Shown: positions 43,598 to 52,751 of the stretch, piece after piece | Numbering within the stretch: the stretch's first letter is position 1 | How the letters are laid out: every line of letters begins with the position of its first letter | NCBI RefSeq assembly: GCF_003055625.1 | Contig: NZ_CP028811.1 | Span: 3,348,001-3,412,000, forward strand | Direction: 5' to 3' | DNA from: Flavobacterium magnum | GTDB lineage: Bacteria > Bacteroidota > Bacteroidia > Flavobacteriales > Flavobacteriaceae | DNA: 64,000 bases | Translations under genes and position numbers: made by a program | Notes under the pieces: generated by a model | Seen by the model: the letters and a program-made list of their open reading frames with translations, nothing else | What the model was told of the DNA's origin: nothing | The model's database searches: none

Positions 43598-44296
43598 ATG
43601 AAAAATATTTTATTTTTTATGATTGTGATAGTTTTGTCGTGTGCTGTTCACGCGCAGCCGCAGGAAAAAACTTTCAGTGTTGCCGTAAAGCAGAATATTA
43701 AGAAGTATAATACCTTAAGTAACAAGGCTTACGAAAACGGCGATATCGAGCAGGGCCAGTTCCTGTTTGATACTTTAGTCTCAAACCAACTCGCAGGCAC
43801 CAAATTCGAGGATTACACGCTAAAAAGATTCAGCGGCGGGAAACTCAAGCTCAGCAGCATTAAAAAACCCATCATGATCCAGACGTACTCTTCCTGGTGC
43901 GTCATGAACAAAGGCGAGATACCTGCACTCAATAAGCTCGCCCGCAAATACCATAAGGACCTCCAGATTGTTGTCGTGTTCTGGGACAGGAAGCAGGCAG
44001 CCAAAAGCCTCGCGTCACAGTTTAACGGGTATATCGAAGTATGTTATGCCAATGAAAATTACAAAAAAGACGAGGCGATGGTCGCCACGCTCAAATACGC
44101 CATCGGTTTCCTGACCTCCTACTACATTGACGGAAACCTGAAAGTCATTTCGATAAAAAAAGGCGCTTTGGTACAAACCCCAAAGAAGACACCGCTTAAA
44201 GAGGCGATAAAGCAGCAATTTGATGTGTATAACGAAGCGTTGAGCAGCCTGCTTGTCAAATCAGGGATCAGGAAAGAGATCCTCGCGACCCACTGA
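43598..44296 (+). CDS. exported thioredoxin-fold (TlpA-like) protein lacking the second cysteine
   Basis: A 232-residue protein with a signal peptide (about 19 residues, AVHAQ). Residues 65-185 have the TlpA-like pattern: FEDYTLKRFSGGKLKLSSIK, then IMIQTYSSWCVMNKGEIPAL, and a late cis-proline region. Thioredoxins and TlpA have WCxxC; here the site reads WCVMN, so only one cysteine remains and ordinary dithiol redox chemistry is not possible. It could act as a thiol sensor, a monothiol enzyme or a structural relative. A promoter element precedes it; the TauE gene faces it 1 bp away. Confidence 0.8.
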   Translation: MKNILFFMIVIVLSCAVHAQPQEKTFSVAVKQNIKKYNTLSNKAYENGDIEQGQFLFDTLVSNQLAGTKFEDYTLKRFSGGKLKLSSIKKPIMIQTYSSWCVMNKGEIPALNKLARKYHKDLQIVVVFWDRKQAAKSLASQFNGYIEVCYANENYKKDEAMVATLKYAIGFLTSYYIDGNLKVISIKKGALVQTPKKTPLKEAIKQQFDVYNEALSSLLVKSGIRKEILATH

Positions 44297-44297
44297 T

Positions 44298-44672
44298 CTA
44301 TTTCCCGAAGAGCATTTTTCCTGCCACAATCAGCAACACGACGCCAAATATGCGCTTGAGCATCTTTTGGTCGATTGTAATCGCGATCTTACTGCCGAAA
44401 TAACTTCCGATAATAAAGCAAAGCGAAATGATAATGGCGTATTTCCAGTTGATCTGACCTGCCTGATGGTAATTTAAGACGGCGAGAAACGCAATCGGGG
44501 GAAGCATTACGGCAAGGCTCGTGCCCTGAGCCTGCTGTTGCGTGAGCCCAATGATAAGCAGCATGGGTACAATGATGATCCCGCCTCCGATACCGATCAA
44601 TCCGCTGAGCATCCCGGCTATAAGTCCGATGCAGATCAACACTAAAAAAACGCCTGTAGTCATACCTTTCAT
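44298..44672 (-). CDS. half-size TauE/SafE-family membrane protein
   Basis: A 124-residue protein with four membrane helices and the TauE/SafE motif GMLSGLIGIGGGIIIVPML near the N-terminus and GSYFGSKIAI in the second half. Full-length members have about 250 residues from two such halves; this is a single-repeat form that would need to dimerise, as is normal for short family members. Substrate could be sulphite, sulphoacetate or other organic anions. It starts 3 bp after the transglycosylase gene stop, so is likely co-transcribed with it. Confidence 0.85.
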   Translation of the reverse strand: MKGMTTGVFLVLICIGLIAGMLSGLIGIGGGIIIVPMLLIIGLTQQQAQGTSLAVMLPPIAFLAVLNYHQAGQINWKYAIIISLCFIIGSYFGSKIAITIDQKMLKRIFGVVLLIVAGKMLFGK

Positions 44673-44675
44673 GTT

Positions 44676-45581
44676 TTAATAACCGCTGGTTGGGATTTCG
44701 ATGGTGTACTTCTTCCTTGAGGCATTAAGCAATTTTCGGTCGCGCAGCCACGGATTGTGGATTTTCAGGATTTTGTAGTTAATGCCCTGATCCAGAGCAA
44801 ATGAGGCCAGGTCATTAATGGTCGTATCCACCTCTATCTTGCGTGTAGGGATGTTTGCATACAGGTCGGTTGGGGAAATGTTGAAGCCGTACAACTGCGG
44901 ATTTTTCATGATTTCCTTAAGGGCAAGTATCCGGAACACGTAGCGCGAAGTCTCATCGTTCAGCAGCAAATCATAATAATTTTTCACTTTCTGGATTTCA
45001 ATCTGCTTGTTAACGCCGCTCACGCCGCCGTTGTAGGATGCTGCGGCCAGTGTCCATGACCCGAACCTCGCTTTGGCGTTTACGAGATACCTGCAGGCCG
45101 CTTCGGTAGATTTTTCCAAATGATAGCGTTCGTCTACGATGTCATTGACCTCCATATTGTATTCTTTGGCGGTTTGCGGCATAAACTGCCAGACACCACG
45201 CGCGCCCGCAGGAGAAACCGCGTTGACCAGTCCGCTTTCAATCACGGCAAGGTATTTGAAATCATCCGGAACATTGTATTGCCTTAGTATCGGTTCAATC
45301 ACCGGAAATGCCCTGTTTGCCCTTTTTATGATCAGCAAAGTCGTAGCGTCTAAATTCGCATTCACCAATAATTCGCGTTCGAAACGCTCTTTTACATCGC
45401 TGATATTCAATGGCGTGTTTTCGCCCGCAAAATCGACGCTTTCCGGAAAATACATGGCGGTACCTTTACGCGCGGAGACGTCCCCCTTTTCTTTTGAAAT
45501 CCCATATACAAGCAATCCGCTGACCAGCACCAGTGAAAAAATCAACCCGAATCTGTGAAGTGTTTTCATAATCATTTTCAT
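44676..45581 (-). CDS. lytic transglycosylase (SLT domain)
   Basis: A 301-residue exported murein transglycosylase that cleaves the glycan strand with 1,6-anhydro product. One N-terminal membrane helix (about residues 12-30) anchors or exports it. The SLT domain (about residues 105-230) has the catalytic glutamate in YLAVIESGLVNAVSPAGARG, followed by GVWQFMPQTAKEYN and AAASYNGGVSGVNK. The last 50 residues lack LysM repeats. Start is chosen at 45581; an internal ATG at 45569 is equally possible. It belongs with the downstream TauE/SafE gene. Confidence 0.9.
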   Translation of the reverse strand: MKMIMKTLHRFGLIFSLVLVSGLLVYGISKEKGDVSARKGTAMYFPESVDFAGENTPLNISDVKERFERELLVNANLDATTLLIIKRANRAFPVIEPILRQYNVPDDFKYLAVIESGLVNAVSPAGARGVWQFMPQTAKEYNMEVNDIVDERYHLEKSTEAACRYLVNAKARFGSWTLAAASYNGGVSGVNKQIEIQKVKNYYDLLLNDETSRYVFRILALKEIMKNPQLYGFNISPTDLYANIPTRKIEVDTTINDLASFALDQGINYKILKIHNPWLRDRKLLNASRKKYTIEIPTSGY

Positions 45582-45614
45582 ATTTGTAAACCTACAAAAA
45601 ACTGTTTTGCTATG

Positions 45615-46271
45615 CTATGCTTTTATGATTTTTGGCAGATTTTCGTTCAGCCATTTGTATTTATTGAGAATCATGATGTGCGTACCGCCCTTGACCACAA
45701 TCGGGTTTGAAATATATTTTATCGGAAACACCTCATCGGCATCGCCATGGATGTGAATCACATTGGGATCAGCCTCGCAGCGCTCCCACAAAATCACATT
45801 TTCAACCGCCCACTCAAGGTAGCGCTTGTCCCGCACCGAAAGAAATTTTTCATACAATTTGAGCCGCTGGTTGATCTTGCTGCCAAACGAAAACTTTGCG
45901 AGCTTCTCCACATTAATCAGCAAATCCATCGGTATGAGTTTGTATGCTTTTGTGGCTTTGGCGACTTTAAACCGGCGCGGGAACTCCGTGTTGCACTTCA
46001 CACTGGAAATGATGATGACTTTACGCGCCGCCACAAATTTCGATATTTCCTGAACCAGGATGCCACCGAAGGATACACCGATCAAAACCGGGTCAGGGTG
46101 CACAATCCTGCGCGAAATCCTTTTGGCGTAAGCTTCCAGACTTTCATGGTCAAGCGGAATTTCCCATTCGAGCAGCACGACTTCAAATTCCGCTTCGGGA
46201 AGCGCAATCCTTTCAAAAATTGCAGGACTGGCGGCCAATCCGGGCATAAAGTAAACCGGTATCTTACTCAT
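45615..46271 (-). CDS. alpha/beta hydrolase
   Basis: A 218-residue alpha/beta hydrolase-fold protein with the nucleophile elbow GVSFGGILVQE (serine near residue 69), a candidate acid in IHGDADEVFP and a C-terminal histidine in GGTHIMILNK. No signal peptide is seen, so it acts inside the cell. Substrate class unknown. It lies 33 bp upstream of the transglycosylase on the same strand and could be in one transcript. Confidence 0.85.
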   Translation of the reverse strand: MSKIPVYFMPGLAASPAIFERIALPEAEFEVVLLEWEIPLDHESLEAYAKRISRRIVHPDPVLIGVSFGGILVQEISKFVAARKVIIISSVKCNTEFPRRFKVAKATKAYKLIPMDLLINVEKLAKFSFGSKINQRLKLYEKFLSVRDKRYLEWAVENVILWERCEADPNVIHIHGDADEVFPIKYISNPIVVKGGTHIMILNKYKWLNENLPKIIKA

Positions 46272-46386
46272 TTTGTTGTTTTAACGCTCTGCTAACAGCA
46301 ACTTCGGCGAATTCTTACGAAATTTGTATAAAATTAATTGTTTTTAACCTTAAACAATTTTCTTTCAAATTTATTTTACCCACACC

Positions 46387-47103
46387 ATGATGGTTACCTT
46401 ATTCCCTGCAGCCCAAAGAGGCCAAGCTGATTTCGGATGGCTGAAGGCCAATTTTTCTTTTTCTTTCGGAAATTACTACAATCCGGAAAAAATACAGTTC
46501 GGCGCGCTGCGTGTATTGAACGATGACAGCATTGCACCCGGCGCAGGTTTCGGGACACATCCGCACGACAATATGGAAATCGTCACCATCCCGCTCGAAG
46601 GCGGATTGAAGCATAAAGACAGCATCGGAAATGAAGGCGTAATACAATTTGGAGAAGTCCAGGTAATGAGCGCCGGAAGCGGTATCTTACATTCCGAAAT
46701 GAATGCCAGCGCCACTGAAATCGCCAAAACGCTCCAACTTTGGATTTTTTCTGAAATGGAAAATGTCGAACCGCGCTATGACCAGAAGGCTTTCAATCTT
46801 GAGCAAGATATAAACAAACTGACGACGGTGGTCAGTCCGCATGACAAACCCGAACTCAATTCGCTGTGGGTATACCAGCAAACGTGGTTCAGCCTTGGGA
46901 TTTTTGAAGCCGGCCGGGAACTGAGCTACGAACTGCATTCGCCAAACCACGGTGTGTATCTATTCCTGATCGAGGGCGAACTGGAGATCGAGGGCAAATT
47001 ATTGGGACGGCGTGATGCCGCGGGAATTACTGGGACGGACAGTTTTACGGCGAATACCACCCAGCAATGCAAAATATTAATGGTTGAAGTACCCATGAAT
47101 TAA
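46387..47103 (+). CDS. pirin-family protein
   Basis: A 238-residue bicupin. The first cupin has the pirin metal motif HPHDNMEIVTIPLEG with two histidines and the acidic ligand region GEVQVMSAGSGILHSEMN. The second cupin is degenerate. Bacterial pirins such as YhhW act as quercetinases or have unknown roles; the substrate here is open. The acetyltransferase gene starts 10 bp later, suggesting an operon. Confidence 0.9.
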   Translation: MMVTLFPAAQRGQADFGWLKANFSFSFGNYYNPEKIQFGALRVLNDDSIAPGAGFGTHPHDNMEIVTIPLEGGLKHKDSIGNEGVIQFGEVQVMSAGSGILHSEMNASATEIAKTLQLWIFSEMENVEPRYDQKAFNLEQDINKLTTVVSPHDKPELNSLWVYQQTWFSLGIFEAGRELSYELHSPNHGVYLFLIEGELEIEGKLLGRRDAAGITGTDSFTANTTQQCKILMVEVPMN

Positions 47104-47113
47104 ACGCTACAAT

Positions 47114-47398
47114 ATGGACATCAAGGACAACACTTTTTTAAGGCAATTTGAGGCTTCGGATGACGGAAAATTGATTTCGGTGGAATACTCTTTCCAGGAA
47201 AAGAAGATCTTCCTCACAAAGATCATTGCGCCCGAGGGCTATAATAACGAAGGATTTATCGATGACTTTCTCCGCGCGATACTTGAAAATGCCGCAGAAC
47301 GAAAATTCCGCGTGGTTCCCATATTACCGAAAATCGCTGCCTTCTTTAGGAAAAATCCGGTTTATAAGGAGCTGCTGCCGCCCGGCATAAAAATTTAA
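47114..47398 (+). CDS. small GNAT-like N-acetyltransferase (YjdJ type)
   Basis: A 94-residue protein of the short GNAT-fold COG2388 family, containing the characteristic APEGYNNEGFIDDFLRAILE and a FRVVPILPKIAAFFRKNPVY segment with the acetyl-CoA binding helix. Substrate is unknown. It is co-oriented with the pirin gene and followed by a terminator. Confidence 0.85.
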   Translation: MDIKDNTFLRQFEASDDGKLISVEYSFQEKKIFLTKIIAPEGYNNEGFIDDFLRAILENAAERKFRVVPILPKIAAFFRKNPVYKELLPPGIKI

Positions 47399-47408
47399 AC
47401 CTCATTTT

Positions 47409-47435
47409 GCCGTTGTGATACACAGCGGCTTTTTT
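47409..47435 (+). terminator. terminator after the GNAT gene
   Basis: 9-bp stem GCCGTTGTG/CACAGCGGC with one G-T pair and a 3-base loop, then six T. Confidence 0.88.
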
Positions 47436-47463
47436 GTATTTTCACCCAACAAAATTCCCATTC

Positions 47464-47805
47464 ATGATCTCGGAAGAAAGCCGGAATAAGATTATCGATT
47501 TTTTCGAAAACATCAGCAAATATTACGGCTGTAAAACTGAAATCACGGAAGGATTGTACACCGATAACGGCAATCTTGAAGCCGAGCAAACGACCTGGAA
47601 CCTTTCTGAATTTACGCTCGTGCGCTCTGCCTATCGCAACAACGGCGCGCGGTTGATGATGGAAGGGGAGAAAATGTATTATGAGATTTCGGCCAGCATC
47701 ATCATCGATTTTAAACAGCCGGGAAGGAATTCATTTGAATTTGTCGAACAGTACGGGCAAACTGTTTTCCGGATTACGAAAATCAGGTTTCACTACAGGT
47801 ATTAG
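47464..47805 (+). CDS. hypothetical protein
   Basis: A 113-residue soluble protein starting MISEESRNKIIDFFENISKY. The ATG at 47464 is chosen over a TTG at 47434, which lies in the preceding terminator. It looks mixed alpha/beta, with the second half predicted beta (TLVRSAYRNNGARLMMEGEK). The family is unrecognised. It ends 22 bp before the convergent mtaB gene. Confidence 0.65.
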   Translation: MISEESRNKIIDFFENISKYYGCKTEITEGLYTDNGNLEAEQTTWNLSEFTLVRSAYRNNGARLMMEGEKMYYEISASIIIDFKQPGRNSFEFVEQYGQTVFRITKIRFHYRY

Positions 47806-47827
47806 TGTCGCCTTTCCCTTCGGGCGT

Positions 47828-49153
47828 TTAGGGCAAAACCTCATTAAACTCCATCCTTACACTACCGTCCTCGTCAATCCTCGTCAACGTAATGTCGTGT
47901 AAAGTGTTCACCAATTCCGGGTTCCAAGGGGTTTTCACCTTGACGTAGTTTTCGGTAAAGCCATGAATGTAACCTTCCTTATTTTCGCCTTCGAATAAGA
48001 CCGTTCTTGAAGTGCCAAGCTGACTTTCATAAAAAGCACGGCGTTTTTTGACAGACAAACCACGTAACATCTTACTGCGTTTTGCCCGTACATTTGCCGG
48101 AACGACGCCATCCATTAAAGCCGCTTCCGTATTGTCGCGCTCCGAGTAAGTGAAAACATGCAAATACGAAATATCAAGGTCATTCAGGAAATGATACGTC
48201 TCAAGGAAATGTTCATCGGTTTCACCCGGAAATCCCACAATCACATCCACGCCAATGCACGCATGCGGCATCACTTCACGGATTTTATTCACCCGCTCCG
48301 TGTACACCTCGCGCAGATAACGGCGCTTCATTTTCTTCAGGATGTCATTGCTTCCGGATTGCAGGGGAATATGGAAATGCGGCACAAAAGTGCGGCTTTT
48401 TGAAACGAATTCGATGGTTTCATTCCGAAGTAAATTCGGTTCAATCGAGGAAATACGCAGCCGCTCAATCCCGTCCACGTCATCCAAAGCCTGCACCAAT
48501 TCTAAAAACGTATGCTCGTGTTTCTTATTCCCAAACTCGCCTTTACCATAATCCCCAATATTGACACCCGTCAGCACGATTTCCTTAATATTTTGCTCAG
48601 AAATCTCTTTTGCATTCTTCAGCACATTTTCCAAAGCATCGCTGCGCGAAATCCCACGCGCCAACGGAATCGTGCAATAGGTACATTTATAATCACAACC
48701 GTCCTGTACTTTCAGGAACGCACGCGTACGGTCGCCAATCGAGTAACTGCCCACATAAAAATCGGCTTCGGCAATCTCACACGAATGCACCTCGCCCATA
48801 TCATTCTTGGACAAATCGTTGATATAATCCGTAATCTTAAATTTTTCAGTCGCTCCCAACACCAGGTCAACGCCATCTACAGCCGCCAATTCCTCAGGTT
48901 TCAACTGCGCATAACAGCCAACAGCCGCGACAAATGCCTTGTCATTCAGCTTCATCGCCTTCTTCACATACTGCTTAAACTGCTTGTCGGCGTTCTCCGT
49001 AACCGAACAGGTATTGATCACATAAATATCAGCAACTTCCTCAAAATCAACACGCTCAAAACCTTCGTCCTGAAAACTTCGGGCAATAGTAGACGTTTCC
49101 GAAAAATTCAGTTTACAGCCTAAAGTATAAAAAGCAACTTTCCTCTTTTCCAT
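47828..49153 (-). CDS. mtaB: tRNA t6A37 methylthiotransferase MtaB
   Basis: A 441-residue radical SAM enzyme that adds a methylthio group to t6A at position 37 of ANN-decoding tRNAs. Domains: N-terminal UPF0004 (about 1-120) with three cysteines for an auxiliary Fe-S cluster (GCKLNFSE, NTCSVTE, GCYAQ), radical SAM core with GCDYKCTYCTIP near residue 150, and a C-terminal TRAM domain. The YTLGCKLNFSET opening is the MtaB type rather than MiaB or RimO. It is transcribed alone towards the hypothetical gene. Confidence 0.94.
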   Translation of the reverse strand: MEKRKVAFYTLGCKLNFSETSTIARSFQDEGFERVDFEEVADIYVINTCSVTENADKQFKQYVKKAMKLNDKAFVAAVGCYAQLKPEELAAVDGVDLVLGATEKFKITDYINDLSKNDMGEVHSCEIAEADFYVGSYSIGDRTRAFLKVQDGCDYKCTYCTIPLARGISRSDALENVLKNAKEISEQNIKEIVLTGVNIGDYGKGEFGNKKHEHTFLELVQALDDVDGIERLRISSIEPNLLRNETIEFVSKSRTFVPHFHIPLQSGSNDILKKMKRRYLREVYTERVNKIREVMPHACIGVDVIVGFPGETDEHFLETYHFLNDLDISYLHVFTYSERDNTEAALMDGVVPANVRAKRSKMLRGLSVKKRRAFYESQLGTSRTVLFEGENKEGYIHGFTENYVKVKTPWNPELVNTLHDITLTRIDEDGSVRMEFNEVLP

Positions 49154-49163
49154 ATTTTAATGC

Positions 49164-49275
49164 GGGCGTGCCCTCGTTGCGGAAATCCGCCAATCCAAAT
49201 TAAAATCCCTGCAGCAACGAGGTCGGGCTTTCGGCGGTACGCGGTACCTTGCCTCTATCCCTCACGCGGTCCCTG
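49164..49275 (+). repeat. GC-rich dispersed intergenic repeat, copy 2
   Basis: Between mtaB and the substrate-binding protein gene. Contains an inverted repeat CCTCGTTGC (49172-49180)/GCAACGAGG (49214-49222) and then a 50-base block (49224-49273) that matches 8635-8684 at 40 of 50 bases. No gene is found in this 206-bp gap. Confidence 0.7.
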
Positions 49276-49359
49276 CAAAAATTGACATTTTGCAGTCCGA
49301 TTTTACTATATTTACAACGCGCTGAAAAGCGGGCAAATTTACACACAAAAATCGGTTTG

Positions 49360-50973
49360 ATGAAATTTATAATCCGTTACATATCAATATTTTGTATCAC
49401 CTTAACGTTTTTCGCCTGCAACAAAACCGATCAGTCCGGAAAAGACCTCCTCGTTTTCCGGTATAACGAAATTGCGACCATCAGCTCACTCGATCCGGCT
49501 TTTTCAAAAAACCAGGCCATGATCTGGCCGTGCAATCAATTATACAACGGACTCGTACAGCTCGACGACAGCCTGCACATCCAGCCCGATATTGCCAAAT
49601 CATGGCAGATTTCAGACGATGGCAAAACCTACACTTTTACAATACGCAACGATGTGTATTTCCATAAAGATGCTGCGTTTGGCAAAGACTCCACCCGCAC
49701 TGTCAGAGCCGCAGATTTTGAATACAGCCTGAAAAGACTGACTGACGAAAAAGTCGCCTCACCCGGAAGCTGGATCATGCAAAATGTCGAAAGCCTTAAA
49801 ACCGTTAACGATTCCGTTTTTGAAATCAGACTGACGAAAGCATTTCCGGCATTTTTAGGTTTGCTTGCGATGAAATATGCATCTGTTGTACCCAAAGAAG
49901 CGGTGGCACATTACGGTAGTGATTTCCGTTCACATCCCGTGGGCACCGGCCCGTTCCGGTTTAAATTCTGGGAGGAAAATGTGAAACTCGTATTGCGCAA
50001 AAACCCGATCTATTTTGAAAAGGATGAAAACGGCGTCCGCCTCCCCTACCTCGAAGCCGTCGCGATTACATTTCTTCCCGACCGCCAAAGCGGTTTCCTG
50101 CAATTCGTGCAGGGCAACATCGACTTTACTTCGGGTCTCGATCCTTCTTACACCAATGAAATCCTGACCCAGAAAGGACAGCTGCAGCCAAAATATAAAG
50201 ACAAGGTCAATCTTGTGACGAGCCCGTATCTCAATACCGAATATCTTGGGTTTCGTATGGATGGCGGCGATAAGGCAGTTTTAGACAAACGCATCCGCCA
50301 AGCGCTGAATTATGGTTTTGACCGTCATAAAATGCTTTTGTATTTGCGCAATAACATGGGAATTCCGGCAGTAAACGGTATGATTCCCGCTGGTCTTCCG
50401 GGTTTCAACAATATTAGAGGGTATGATTATGATCTGGAAAAAGCACGTCAGTTGGTGGCAGATTATAAAAAAACAACTGGTGACAAAAACCCGAAAATTA
50501 CGTTAAGCACTAATGCGTCTTATATTGACATCGGCGAGTTCCTGCAGCGCGAATGGCAGAAAACCGGTTTGACCGTCGAGGTTGATGTGAGTCCGCCTGC
50601 CACTTTACGCACCGCAATCTCCACCGGAAAAGTATCGTTCTTCCGCGCGAGCTGGATTGCAGATTATCCTGACGCCGAAAATTACCTGTCGCTGTTTTAC
50701 AGCAAGAACTTCGCTCCTGATGGCCCCAATTACACCCATTTCAAAAGTGCGGAATTTGATCGCCTGTACGAACTCGCATCAAAGGAAACCGACAACGAAA
50801 AACGTTATGCGCTTTATGAACAAATGGACAAACTGGTCATTGACGAAGCACCGGTAATCCCGTTATTTTATGATAAGGTGGCGCGGTTTACCTTGAAAAA
50901 TGTGCAGGGATTGGGCATCAACCCGTTGAATTTGGTGAATTTGAAACGGGTTAAGAAAGGCAAACCTTTGTAA
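49360..50973 (+). CDS. ABC transporter peptide/nickel-binding lipoprotein (SBP family 5)
   Basis: A 537-residue lipoprotein; the ATG at 49360 gives a signal peptide with lipobox FFAC at about residue 19. The rest matches SBP_bac_5 (OppA/DppA): LDPAFSKNQAMIWPCNQLYN, then KDPLTDEKVASPGS-like region, FKFWEENVKLVLRKNP, and RQALNYGFDRHKML. In Bacteroidota, such proteins usually take part in peptide uptake. No permease or ATPase genes lie next to it, so the transporter is elsewhere. A weak promoter (TTG 49282-49284, TATATTTA 49307-49314) lies after the GC-rich repeat. Confidence 0.9.
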   Translation: MKFIIRYISIFCITLTFFACNKTDQSGKDLLVFRYNEIATISSLDPAFSKNQAMIWPCNQLYNGLVQLDDSLHIQPDIAKSWQISDDGKTYTFTIRNDVYFHKDAAFGKDSTRTVRAADFEYSLKRLTDEKVASPGSWIMQNVESLKTVNDSVFEIRLTKAFPAFLGLLAMKYASVVPKEAVAHYGSDFRSHPVGTGPFRFKFWEENVKLVLRKNPIYFEKDENGVRLPYLEAVAITFLPDRQSGFLQFVQGNIDFTSGLDPSYTNEILTQKGQLQPKYKDKVNLVTSPYLNTEYLGFRMDGGDKAVLDKRIRQALNYGFDRHKMLLYLRNNMGIPAVNGMIPAGLPGFNNIRGYDYDLEKARQLVADYKKTTGDKNPKITLSTNASYIDIGEFLQREWQKTGLTVEVDVSPPATLRTAISTGKVSFFRASWIADYPDAENYLSLFYSKNFAPDGPNYTHFKSAEFDRLYELASKETDNEKRYALYEQMDKLVIDEAPVIPLFYDKVARFTLKNVQGLGINPLNLVNLKRVKKGKPL

Positions 50974-51020
50974 AAGAGACAATACGGTCAGCAATCGGCA
51001 TAACCATTCCATTCATTCAC

Positions 51021-51398
51021 TTATTCGAGCAATCCTTTTTGTATCTCTTTGTCGTACAGCACAATGATTTGAAATACGGTAATCATTATCGGGAACAAGA
51101 CCGTAATGATGAAAGATTTTATTTTGATGAATTTCAGGCGTGCCGGTTCGGAAATATGGGAACTGTTTTTAACCACTGTCGCACGGCTGCTCAGCAAATC
51201 AATGACCAGGATCGAAACCGAATAAAACAACACCACGAGGGTCAATCGGAACGCCAGCAGATTTGAAAAAAGATTGATCAGCACAAAGCCGGCAGCGCAA
51301 CATAGCGCATACACCAAAAGCCTCGGGTTTCTTTTTAAAAGGAATTTTGCGATAAACAAGTTCAGGCCGACCAGTACCACCGAATCAATGATTTCCAT
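51021..51398 (-). CDS. small membrane protein, unknown
   Basis: A 125-residue protein with four hydrophobic segments (about residues 4-20, 28-46, 50-68, 92-115) and a short charged loop (SSRATVVKNSSHISEPARLK). No family recognised. The GlmU-like gene lies 66 bp upstream, same strand. Confidence 0.7.
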   Translation of the reverse strand: MEIIDSVVLVGLNLFIAKFLLKRNPRLLVYALCCAAGFVLINLFSNLLAFRLTLVVLFYSVSILVIDLLSSRATVVKNSSHISEPARLKFIKIKSFIITVLFPIMITVFQIIVLYDKEIQKGLLE

Positions 51399-51464
51399 AG
51401 TGGCTTGTTGGGAAAGGTGTGCACAAACTGATCGAATGGTTAGGTTTCAATGGCAATCGTCTAT

Positions 51465-52640
51465 TTATTCTTTCCGCCACTTTTTGGTTTCCTCAAATAC
51501 GTGCTCCAGAATCCGGGCTTCCTTTTCGTCAAACTCGACGTTGCGGCGTGACATGACGATTTTAGCAGTCTCGAAAGCTTTTTTGGTAATATAAGTGGTA
51601 AATCCGGACGCACCGCCCCAGGAGAAACTAGGGACGAAATTGCGCGGGAATCCGCTTCCAAAAATATTGGCGCTCACGCCCACAACGGTTCCGGTATTAA
51701 ACATCGTATTGATCCCGCACTTGCTGTGGTCACCCATCATCAGTCCGCAGAATTGCAATCCGGTTTTGGCAAAACCTTCCGTTTCATAACTCCAAAGCTT
51801 TACTTCTTCGTAATTGTTCTTAAGATTGGAATTGTTCGTGTCGGCACCAAGATTACACCATTCGCCCAAAACCGAATTCCCTAAAAACCCATCGTGACCC
51901 TTATTGGAATAAGCAAATAAAACGGAATTGCTGACTTCGCCACCAATTCTCGAAAATGGTCCGACAGTGGTTGCACCGTACACTTTAGCACCGAGTTTCA
52001 CCTGCGCGCCTTCACAGAGGGCAAATGGCCCGCGTATGATGGAGCCTTCCATAATCTCAGCGTTTTTTCCAATGTATATTGGCCCTGTTGATGCATTAAG
52101 TGTTACAAATTCCAGTTTCGCCCCCTCTTCAATAAATATATTTTCAGCGGCGATGACGTTCACACTATTTGGAATCGGCTGCGACTGGCGGTCTTCTGTA
52201 ATCAGATCAAAATCCTCGCGCAGTGCAGCATCATTTTTCGCAAATATATCCCACGGATGGGCGACCGTCAGGCAATCGTCATGGAACTCCGTGATTTCAT
52301 AAGCATCAAAATCAACTTCCTCCTGCGTATCCTGTGTAAAGAAAGCTATCACTTCCTCACCTTTAAAAATGGCCTGACCGGGCTCGAGACCCCTGACCAT
52401 TTCAGCCAATACATCGTTTGGAAGGAAGGACGCGTTGATCATCACGTTTTCCTCCATCTCCACCATCGGGAATTTCTCGGAAAGGTATTCTTCGGTAAGC
52501 GTGGTGGTGGTTGACCCCAGATATTTTTCCCATTTCTCGCGGATGGTCAGGATACCGATGCGGATATCAGCCACAGGACGCGTAAAGGTGAATGGGAGCA
52601 AGGCGTTGCGGACAGTGCCGTCGAAAAGGATGTAGTTCAT
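51465..52640 (-). CDS. GlmU-like sugar nucleotidyltransferase/acyltransferase
   Basis: A 391-residue protein of the Bacteroidota GlmU-like type. The N-terminal part (about 1-190) opens MNYILFDGTVRNALLPFTFT and TRPVADIRIGILTIREKWEK; the C-terminal part (about 195-350) is a left-handed beta-helix of hexapeptide repeats (AEIMEGSIIRGPFALCEGAQ, GEWCNLGADTNNSNLKNNYE). These enzymes are thought to do the GlmU steps that make UDP-GlcNAc for peptidoglycan, though the N-terminal half differs from classic GlmU. I chose the ATG at 52640; the frame is open to 52679. Confidence 0.87.
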   Translation of the reverse strand: MNYILFDGTVRNALLPFTFTRPVADIRIGILTIREKWEKYLGSTTTTLTEEYLSEKFPMVEMEENVMINASFLPNDVLAEMVRGLEPGQAIFKGEEVIAFFTQDTQEEVDFDAYEITEFHDDCLTVAHPWDIFAKNDAALREDFDLITEDRQSQPIPNSVNVIAAENIFIEEGAKLEFVTLNASTGPIYIGKNAEIMEGSIIRGPFALCEGAQVKLGAKVYGATTVGPFSRIGGEVSNSVLFAYSNKGHDGFLGNSVLGEWCNLGADTNNSNLKNNYEEVKLWSYETEGFAKTGLQFCGLMMGDHSKCGINTMFNTGTVVGVSANIFGSGFPRNFVPSFSWGGASGFTTYITKKAFETAKIVMSRRNVEFDEKEARILEHVFEETKKWRKE

Positions 52641-52700
52641 ATATAGAGGTAGCAAGGTTACAGGGTACCAAAGTAGCAAAGTTTTTTCGGAGGTGAAAAT

Positions 52701-52725
52701 AAAAAAGCCTCCCAGATGGAAGGCT
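52701..52725 (-). terminator. terminator of the L31 gene
   Basis: On the minus strand 8-bp stem AGCCTTCC/GGGAGGCT with one G-T pair, loop ATCT, then TTTTT and ATT. Confidence 0.9.
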
Positions 52726-52751
52726 TTACTTTATTTTGAAACACGTAAAGA

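Noticed and set aside
44298..44672. TauE/SafE gene looked truncated
   Set aside because: Single-repeat, four-helix members exist as full genes in this phylum; start, stop and spacing are tidy.
52641..52751. Repeated TTTGCTACTTTGGTACCCTG-type string upstream of the GlmU-like gene
   Set aside because: It is a low-complexity TTGxTACC repeat found in intergenic parts; it may hold a weak promoter (TAACCTTG) but not enough to call.
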